DNA of 20,783 bases. Source: Melioribacter sp. (GTDB taxonomy: Bacteria > Bacteroidota > Ignavibacteria > Ignavibacteriales > Melioribacteraceae). The stretch spans positions 1 to 20,783 of the forward strand of contig JAENZU010000006.1 of the NCBI GenBank assembly GCA_016841125.1, given 5' to 3'. The notes under the pieces are model-generated. The model was not told the origin of the DNA, did no database searches, and was given only the letters and a program-made list of their open reading frames with translations. The position numbers and the translations under genes are program-made. Shown here one piece after another: positions 15,977-20,783 of the stretch (position 1 is its first letter; every line of letters begins with the position of its first letter).

Positions 15977-16203
15977 AAAATTGAGTTAATCCTCCGTAAG
16001 TTACTTTAAGTGATAGACTTTATTATCTGAATTTATGAAGAAAAAACCTTAATTTCATCTTATCGTCCGGATCGACCGTTTTGTCGGACGGGACGACAAT
16101 TTGGTTTGTTCAAATTCTGAACGTTTGAGTGAAGACCTTAACAGCAATATTTTGATGGTGCAATTTTTGGTCATTTTAGTTTATTCCAAAATTGAGGATA
16201 AAA
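15977..16203. promoter_or_regulatory. Divergent intergenic region with GC-rich inverted repeats
   Basis: This 227-bp gap must contain the promoters of the reverse aldo/keto reductase and the forward cytochrome. A small GC-rich island stands out in AT-rich DNA: CGTCCG (16064-16069) pairs with CGGACG (16085-16090), CGAC-N6-GTCG is at 16073-16086, and TTGTCG-N7-CGACAA at 16081-16099. These overlapping palindromes look like a repressor operator (TetR-like in character) or a hairpin; no regulator gene of that type is next to it. The cytochrome ribosome site GAGG is at 16194-16197. No clear -10/-35 pair was recognised. Confidence 0.4.
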
Positions 16204-18099
16204 GTGAAAATATATTTTATAACGATTTTTTTTGTAGTTGTTTTATCAGCACAAAATCAACTGCCCACAGGAAGCAACGACCTGTTTTCAGGATCAGGTA
16301 ATTGCGAAAGTTGTCACACGGGAAGCGGAAGCGTATTAACATTTAACGGAGTTGATATATCTCCGGTAACTCACTGGCGCTCATCAATGATGGCAAACTC
16401 TTCAAAAGATCCCTTTTGGCGTGCTGAAGTTTCCGAAGAGGTTCAGGAGTTTCCGCAATTGCAGGAGCTAATCGAATCAACATGCACAAAATGTCATTCG
16501 CCGATGGGATACACAAATGAAATATTCAGCGGCGGCACGAGCTATTCTATAAACCAATTAAAGCAAGACACACTTGCAAACGACGGAGTTAGCTGTACAT
16601 TGTGTCATCAAGTTCAGCCTGACAATTTAGGTTCTCAATCATCTTATTCCGGCAACTATTTAATCGAAAATGTTGATGAAATTTACGGACCTTACCAAAA
16701 TCCATTAACTATGCCAATGGTCGGTTTTGTGGGCTATACGCCTGTTCATTCAGCTCATGTAAATCAATCTGAGTTGTGCGCTGCATGCCACACACTTTTC
16801 ACACCGTATATTGATAACAACGGTCAAATTGCCGGAACGTTTCCCGAGCAGACCCCATACCTGGAATGGAAAAACAGCGTTTATCCCGCTCAGGAAATCG
16901 AATGCCAAACATGCCACATGCCCCAAGTTTTTGATCCAATCGATATTGCACTTCTTCCCCCTTGGCATACTGAAATGCGAACTCCATTCTGGCAGCACAA
17001 ATTTGCAGGTGCAAATAATTTTATGCTGAACTTAATCAAATCAAATATTGATTCGGTCGGAACAACTTCCGGTGCAGAAAATTTGGACAGCACAATTTCT
17101 TTTACCCATAAAAGTTTGATGGAACAATCGGTTGATCTAGAATTAACCGCTAATTTTTCTGATGATTCTGTTGTGGTTGATTTAGGTATCTTGAATTTAA
17201 GCGGGCATAAAATTCCAACCGGAATCCCTTTCCGCAGAATGTGGGTTCACATTAAAGTTATCGATGCAGAAAACAATATCATATTTGAGTCCGGCAATTG
17301 GGATGAGAATGGTGAGATAATCGGATTAGATGAAAATTACGAACCGCATCATAATTTGATAACGGAAAATTCACAAGTTCAAGTTTATGAATCGATAATG
17401 AAAAATGTTGATGATGAAGTAACATACACATTACTCAGAGCGGAGAGTTTTTTGAAAGACAATAGAATTCCGCCAAAAGGATTTACATCATCACATTTTA
17501 GTTACGATACAACGGCAATTTATGGTTTAGCTTTTGAAGATATGAACTTCAACAGAGCCGGCGGTACTGAAGGAAGCGGAATGGATGTTGTTACCTATAA
17601 ATTTCCGGCAGTTGAAGAAAAGAATTATACCATTTCCGCAGAAATTTGCTACCAAACATTAACTCCCCGTTTAGTTGAACACCTCAACGAATTTGATACT
17701 CCCGACATAAACAGATTTTTAGAAATGTATAACCAGGCTGATAAGATGCCGTTTTTAATGAAAAAAATTGAAACGAGTATTAATATTCCAACCGGCGTTG
17801 GTGAAGAATCAAACCTAATGGGATATAAACTAGAGCAAAATTATCCGAATCCATTTAATCCTGTAACCAAAATTAAATTCTCAGTCCCATTAAACTTAGA
17901 TACGCAGAACCATTCCTCTCTACAATTATCAGTATATGACTTGCTGGGCAAGGAGCTTAAAACCCTTATCAACAAACCAATGGAACCGGGTACGTACGAA
18001 GTTGAATTCGACGGAAGCGGGTTGCCTAGCGGTGTTTATTACTACCGGCTTACGGCTGGTGAATTTAGCGATATCAAAAAACTGATGCTTTTAAAATAA
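16204..18099 (+). CDS. Pentaheme c-type cytochrome with T9SS C-terminal sorting domain
   Basis: 631 residues if translation starts at GTG 16204, which has GAGG 6 bp upstream; a TTG at 16192 overlaps that ribosome site and is less likely. The signal peptide (core IYFITIFFVVVLS, cleavage near SAQ) sends it to the periplasm. Five CxxCH heme sites are present: CESCH (34-38), CTKCH (94-98), CTLCH (131-135), CAACH (192-196) and CQTCH (234-238), all in the first 240 residues, in a cytochrome c554-like layout. The next 290 residues are beta-rich with no heme site. Residues about 540-631 are a type A T9SS sorting domain: YKLEQNYPNPFNPVTKI, then VYDLLGKEL, SGLPSGVYYYRL and a final KKLMLLK. This predicts export through the outer membrane and surface anchoring or release. 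A role in electron exchange at the surface is inferred. No electron-transfer partner is adjacent. Confidence 0.92.
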   Translation: MKIYFITIFFVVVLSAQNQLPTGSNDLFSGSGNCESCHTGSGSVLTFNGVDISPVTHWRSSMMANSSKDPFWRAEVSEEVQEFPQLQELIESTCTKCHSPMGYTNEIFSGGTSYSINQLKQDTLANDGVSCTLCHQVQPDNLGSQSSYSGNYLIENVDEIYGPYQNPLTMPMVGFVGYTPVHSAHVNQSELCAACHTLFTPYIDNNGQIAGTFPEQTPYLEWKNSVYPAQEIECQTCHMPQVFDPIDIALLPPWHTEMRTPFWQHKFAGANNFMLNLIKSNIDSVGTTSGAENLDSTISFTHKSLMEQSVDLELTANFSDDSVVVDLGILNLSGHKIPTGIPFRRMWVHIKVIDAENNIIFESGNWDENGEIIGLDENYEPHHNLITENSQVQVYESIMKNVDDEVTYTLLRAESFLKDNRIPPKGFTSSHFSYDTTAIYGLAFEDMNFNRAGGTEGSGMDVVTYKFPAVEEKNYTISAEICYQTLTPRLVEHLNEFDTPDINRFLEMYNQADKMPFLMKKIETSINIPTGVGEESNLMGYKLEQNYPNPFNPVTKIKFSVPLNLDTQNHSSLQLSVYDLLGKELKTLINKPMEPGTYEVEFDGSGLPSGVYYYRLTAGEFSDIKKLMLLK

Positions 18100-18199
18100 A
18101 TTATTTAAACGCTTTAGTTACATCAGAACAATGATATAAGGGTGAAATTCTATGGTTATCATTTGAATCCATTAAACTTAAATTTTACGCTGTAAGCAG

Positions 18200-18255
18200 T
18201 TTACTACAGGGTTTGTAGGAAAATTCCTACAAGAAAATCATTAAATCTGCTACAG
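18200..18255. promoter_or_regulatory. CTACA/TGTAG array 1 (23-bp phased half-sites)
   Basis: Three CTACA words start at 18204, 18227 and 18250, exactly 23 bp apart. A reverse TGTAG at 18214-18218 forms with the second CTACA a perfect 9-bp-arm palindrome, TTGTAGGAA-AA-TTCCTACAA (18213-18232). The 12-mer TTTACTACAGGG at 18200-18211 recurs exactly at 18488-18499 in array 2. A -10-like TATTAT follows at 18266-18271. The phasing on one DNA face suggests a dimeric activator or repressor upstream of a promoter. The regulator is not identified. Confidence 0.55.
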
Positions 18256-18265
18256 ATAAATAAAA

Positions 18266-18456
18266 TATTATTAATTATTATGTTATTGAATTATCGTATG
18301 TCTCGTATTCTGTTTGGTTCTTTTTTAGTCAATTGTTTTTTTTCCTTTGTAAAGGGCTGCTTTTTTATTCCTTTGTTTCGTTGAGCTTCGACTAAAAAAA
18401 ACAGGATTTTTCACTATCTGCGAAACCTTTACGAAAAAAAAAGCAGCTCCTTTTTG
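18266..18456 (+). ncRNA. Candidate structured RNA with interleaved inverted repeats
   Basis: There is no convincing gene here. Two strong inverted repeats interleave: TTTTTTAGTC (18321-18330) pairs perfectly with GACTAAAAAA (18390-18399), and AAAGGGCTGCTTTTTT (18351-18366) pairs over 16 bp with 18437-18453, with one bulged base. The pairings cross, so they would form a pseudoknot or be alternatives. Smaller stems are CCTTT-GT-AAAGG (18344-18355), GTTTCG/CGAAAC (18375-18380 with 18421-18426) and a 5-bp stem at 18380-18392. The right arm ends in CAGCTCC followed by TTTTT, like an intrinsic terminator. Transcription from array 1 on the forward strand would make an RNA of about 170-180 nt. A- and T-runs add to apparent pairing, so this is a hypothesis. 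Boundaries are approximate. Confidence 0.3.
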
Positions 18457-18516
18457 TAGGAAAAACACCTACAAAAAAATCAATGTTTTTACTACAGGGG
18501 ATTTATTTTTTATAAT
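18451..18516 (+). promoter_or_regulatory. CTACA/TGTAG array 2 and promoter of the receiver gene
   Basis: The palindrome TTTTTGTAGG-N7-CCTACAAAAA (18451-18477) contains CTACA at 18469; a second CTACA begins at 18492, again exactly 23 bp on. The latter is part of TTTACTACAGGG (18488-18499), identical to array 1. A perfect TATAAT (18511-18516) lies 14 bp after CTACA, so the last half-site would occupy the -35 region, as for a class II activator. The receiver gene starts at 18575, with a leader of roughly 50 nt. Confidence 0.55.
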
Positions 18517-18574
18517 GTATATTTAGTTTGTTTTCAAAATTGGACACTAGAAATTTAAAAGTTAAGAGGCTATA

Positions 18575-18958
18575 ATGAAGGTTGCTATTGCGGATGATTC
18601 CGATCTTATGAGAGATAGATTAAAACAATTACTTGAAAGCTTTGATAATGTTGAAGTTGTTGGTGAGGCTAAAAATTCGATTGAAGCAAGAAAACTAATT
18701 GATAAAGTAAAGCCGGATGTTCTGCTGCTCGATATCAGAATGCCGGGCGGCAGCGGATTAGAAGTTTTAAAAGACATCAAAGAATATAAAATAAATACAA
18801 AAATTATAATGCTCACAAATTATCCTTATCCTCAATACAAAGAAAAATGTCTTCAACTGGGAGCCGAATATTTCCTGAGTAAAGCCGAAGAATTTGATAA
18901 ACTTGAATCAGTGCTTGATGAAATTTATTATAAATACCACGCTCAAAATGAAGGTTGA
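18575..18958 (+). CDS. Single-domain response regulator (receiver only, NarL-like)
   Basis: 127 residues, just one receiver domain. The acidic pair is Asp7-Asp8 (IADDSD), the phospho-acceptor Asp53 is in LLLDIRMPGGSG, the switch Thr is in IIMLTNY and the conserved Lys in YFLSKAEE. The sequence resembles receivers of NarL/LuxR-type regulators, but the protein ends after the fifth helix without an HTH; the next ORF in another frame shows no LuxR-HTH. It may act by protein-protein contact or as a phosphorelay intermediate, possibly with the PAS kinase starting at 19343. The ATG has an AGAGG ribosome site. Array 2 and a TATAAT box lie directly upstream. Confidence 0.9.
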   Translation: MKVAIADDSDLMRDRLKQLLESFDNVEVVGEAKNSIEARKLIDKVKPDVLLLDIRMPGGSGLEVLKDIKEYKINTKIIMLTNYPYPQYKEKCLQLGAEYFLSKAEEFDKLESVLDEIYYKYHAQNEG

Positions 18959-19250
18959 TGCCAAAATATTACAAAAAGCAATTTTATGCTGCGGATATAA
19001 TTCCGCTAAAATGTTAACTGGTACCGGTTATAATTGTTGCTTAGTTAGTAAATATATATTGAGAGAGAATTCTGAATTTTATTATTCTGAGGGAATTTCA
19101 TTTACTGATTCGGAATTACACTTTCCCCATTCCAATTCAAAATACTTCAAAAAGATCCAAACATATGAAGCGCCTTCGACTATAAAATTTAGTGAAGGTA
19201 AAATTGCAGCCGGGTTAGAGGCTTTTTCTTCCAATCCCCGGCTGAACTAA
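18948..19250 (+). CDS. Hypothetical protein, 100 aa, overlapping receiver gene
   Basis: Not recognised. The frame opens further upstream (ATG 18894) but that part overlaps the receiver coding sequence; ATG 18948 gives an 11-nt overlap with the receiver stop, fitting translational coupling. The product has two Cys-Cys pairs (ILCCGYN, YNCCLV), a polar and aromatic-rich centre and no membrane segment or signal. It contains YFKKIQTYEAPSTIKFSEGK near its end. It lies 92 bp before the membrane kinase on the same strand, so it may belong to one operon. No ribosome site is seen and it could be a non-coding open frame. Confidence 0.4.
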   Translation: MKVDAKILQKAILCCGYNSAKMLTGTGYNCCLVSKYILRENSEFYYSEGISFTDSELHFPHSNSKYFKKIQTYEAPSTIKFSEGKIAAGLEAFSSNPRLN

Positions 19251-19342
19251 ATTAAGCGGTGAGAGCAGATTTTTACTTTTGGTAAAAATTGAACACGCCA
19301 GCAAACGATGCACAATGGAGATCAGAATTCTGATTTACAAAA

Positions 19343-20783
19343 ATGACAGCTAAAATCAAGAAATTGTTTTTAATTCTGACCCCGCTTTTTGTTTCTATCG
19401 TTATATTGTTTTGGGGATTCCTCTTTGAAACCAAATTTAATCTGTTGTATTTAGAATATGAACCGGCTCACACTTCAATGGAAGCAATTGGGGGAATTGC
19501 CGCACTAATAATGACTTTCTTTTTATTGCTGAGAAAGGGTGAAAACTATACACGCGAGTTTTTTATACTTGCCCTTGGCTTTGCAAGTATGGGCATACTT
19601 GATATTGCACATGCCGTTAGCTCCATCGGACACGGTTTTGTATTGCTCCGTTCGGTAAGCAGTTTAATCGGAAGTATATTTATGGCGCTTATTTGGTTTC
19701 CTCAAATAATTTCCGGGGTTAACAGAAATTATAAAATTCTATTCCTGACGACGGTTGCACTCTCTTTAATGTTAAGTATTCTTCCTTGGGTTTACCGCGA
19801 TATTCTTCCTTCAATGATGATCGACGGTCAATTCACCTCAGCAGCGGTTTATATAAATGTATTAAGCGGAATATTATTTTTAGTTTCTGCAATTAGACTT
19901 TTTCAGCTTTACTTTTCATCGGGGCACAGGGAGTTTTACCTGCTTGCATTTGTTGCTGTTCTTTTTGGATTGGCGGGCTTTCTTTTTCCTGTTTCAGACG
20001 CTTGGCACAGCACATGGTGGCTTTGGCACTTTGTAAGGGTTATATCATATTTTATTTTAATGGTAATACTTATAAAATCTTACGAGTTAAAATCACAGAG
20101 TCTTATTAAATTGCTTATCCAAAAAGGGCGGCTGCAGGATGAGCTTGCTGCCAGCGAAGAAAAACACCGCGCGATATTTGAATCGGCAACGGACGCTTTT
20201 TTCATTATTGACTTTAGCGGGAAAGTTGTTGAAGTAAATCCCTCAACATGTAAATTATACGGTTATCCGCGCCAAGAGTTAATAGGCAAGAATACTTTGG
20301 AATTAATTCATTCCTCCTCCCATTACTTGTTTGATGAATTTATAGAATCCCTGCAAAAGAAAGGCAGTTTTGAGGGTGAAACTATTGATGTTAGAAAAGA
20401 CGGCACTACATTTAATACCGAGGTAATAGGCTCTGTTATTCAGTATAATAATGAAAAACATATGCTGGCAATAATAAGAGATGTTAGCCAGAGAAAAAAA
20501 GCCGAAAAAGCACTTATTGAAAATGAAAGAAGATTCCGTACACTCTTTAGTAATGATCCCGATGCAATATTCTTGGCGGATGCGAAAACAGGAATTATTG
20601 TTGATGTAAATCCTGCGGCTGAAAAACTAATCATTAAAAAGCGGGATGAACTAATTGGAACGCATCAGGCTTTGCTTCATCCGGAAGATATAAGAAATGA
20701 GCTGAGGGAAAAATTTCAGCAGGGTGTTTCTGCAAAAAGTACAATAGTAAATTCGGAAGTTATCACTTCGGATTTTAAGAGAA
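19343..20783 (+). CDS. Membrane-bound PAS sensor kinase, N-terminal part (3' end beyond window)
   Basis: The frame runs open from ATG 19343 (in-frame stop at 19331-19333 just upstream) to the window edge: 480 complete codons. Residues 1-250 hold about seven hydrophobic helices (for example LFLILTPLFVSIVILFWGF, IGGIAALIMTFFLLL, FFILALGFASMGILDIAHA, LLAFVAVLFGLAGFLF), a MASE-like or 7-TM sensory module with the conserved-looking motif GILDIAHAV. Then come a short coiled coil and two PAS domains: ASEEKHRAIFESATDAFFII to IIRDVSQRKKAEKAL (about 270-390), and NERRFRTLFSNDPDAIFLAD onwards (about 393-480, incomplete). A histidine kinase core is expected next but lies outside; a diguanylate cyclase output is also possible. 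No clear ribosome site. It follows the receiver gene cluster. Confidence 0.88.
   Translation, partial: MTAKIKKLFLILTPLFVSIVILFWGFLFETKFNLLYLEYEPAHTSMEAIGGIAALIMTFFLLLRKGENYTREFFILALGFASMGILDIAHAVSSIGHGFVLLRSVSSLIGSIFMALIWFPQIISGVNRNYKILFLTTVALSLMLSILPWVYRDILPSMMIDGQFTSAAVYINVLSGILFLVSAIRLFQLYFSSGHREFYLLAFVAVLFGLAGFLFPVSDAWHSTWWLWHFVRVISYFILMVILIKSYELKSQSLIKLLIQKGRLQDELAASEEKHRAIFESATDAFFIIDFSGKVVEVNPSTCKLYGYPRQELIGKNTLELIHSSSHYLFDEFIESLQKKGSFEGETIDVRKDGTTFNTEVIGSVIQYNNEKHMLAIIRDVSQRKKAEKALIENERRFRTLFSNDPDAIFLADAKTGIIVDVNPAAEKLIIKKRDELIGTHQALLHPEDIRNELREKFQQGVSAKSTIVNSEVITSDFKR

Noticed and set aside
15701..16009. Forward ORF opposite the aldo/keto reductase
   Set aside because: A shadow frame of the well-supported reverse gene with no ribosome site or domain.
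16156..16170. Sigma54-like promoter TGG-N8-TTGG upstream of the cytochrome gene
   Set aside because: The spacing fits, but the nearly invariant GC of the -12 element is GG here and the -24 element is only partly matched.
16192..16203. TTG start for the cytochrome
   Set aside because: It overlaps the GAGG ribosome site that is ideally placed for GTG at 16204, and the signal peptide is complete from GTG.
18280..18384. 34-codon hydrophobic ORF inside the 475-bp gap
   Set aside because: No ribosome site and low-complexity T-rich codons; its sequence is better explained by the inverted repeats of the region.
18894..18947. Upstream extension of the 100-aa ORF
   Set aside because: These codons lie wholly inside the receiver coding sequence; the ATG at 18948 gives a normal short overlap instead.
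19269..19289. Hairpin ATTTTTAC-TTTTG-GTAAAAAT as a terminator
   Set aside because: The stem is almost all A-T and is not followed by a T-run, so it is a poor intrinsic terminator candidate.

Overview
The window looks like an AT-rich chromosomal segment (roughly 35-40% GC by eye) from a member of the Bacteroidota/Chlorobi/Ignavibacteriota assemblage. The main pointers are the C-terminal type IX secretion (T9SS) sorting domain of the multiheme cytochrome (NYPNPFNP motif followed by a beta-rich tail), which is especially typical of Ignavibacteria-like genomes, and a Bacteroidota-style TAnnTTTG promoter element before the marR gene. No rRNA, tRNA, CRISPR array or phage gene was seen.

Layout. 1-636 is the 3' part of an MFS transporter. 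716-5907 is a tight forward signalling operon: soluble three-PAS histidine kinase, NtrC-type sigma54 activator, STAS anti-sigma-factor antagonist, and a receiver-PP2C (SpoIIE-type) phosphatase. Converging on it, with a 6-bp stop-stop overlap, is a reverse two-gene unit (8250-5902): an EamA transporter and an SDR-DUF2867 protein. The EamA reading frame extends well past its first ATG, but its N-terminal half has no standard start codon. Divergently come a 104-aa unknown protein (8339-8653) and a forward marR - NmrA-like oxidoreductase - aldo/keto reductase cluster (8743-11155) with a recognisable promoter and a palindrome over the -7 element. A 125-bp element with 18-bp terminal inverted repeats and two internal hairpins (11178-11302) follows.

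11415-15976 is all on the reverse strand: aldo/keto reductase, GDP-L-fucose synthase (fcl), a four-helix-bundle protein, GDP-mannose 4,6-dehydratase (gmd) and a small outer-membrane beta-barrel candidate. gmd plus fcl convert GDP-mannose to GDP-L-fucose, so this is a surface-glycan precursor cluster.

16204-18099 encodes a five-heme c-type cytochrome with a T9SS sorting tail, i.e. a cytochrome probably placed on the cell surface. The 475-bp gap after it (18100-18574) is the most unusual stretch. It contains two related arrays of CTACA/TGTAG half-sites at exact 23-bp spacing, and between them a sequence with two strong interleaved inverted repeats that may be a structured RNA. The second array stands just upstream of a single-domain response regulator (18575-18958), a small overlapping ORF, and the 5' part of a membrane-bound PAS sensor kinase that runs off the right edge.

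The window therefore carries two signalling modules flanking metabolic and surface genes. The best candidates for something undescribed are the CTACA-array/structured-RNA/receiver locus at 18200-18960 and the surface-sorted multiheme cytochrome.
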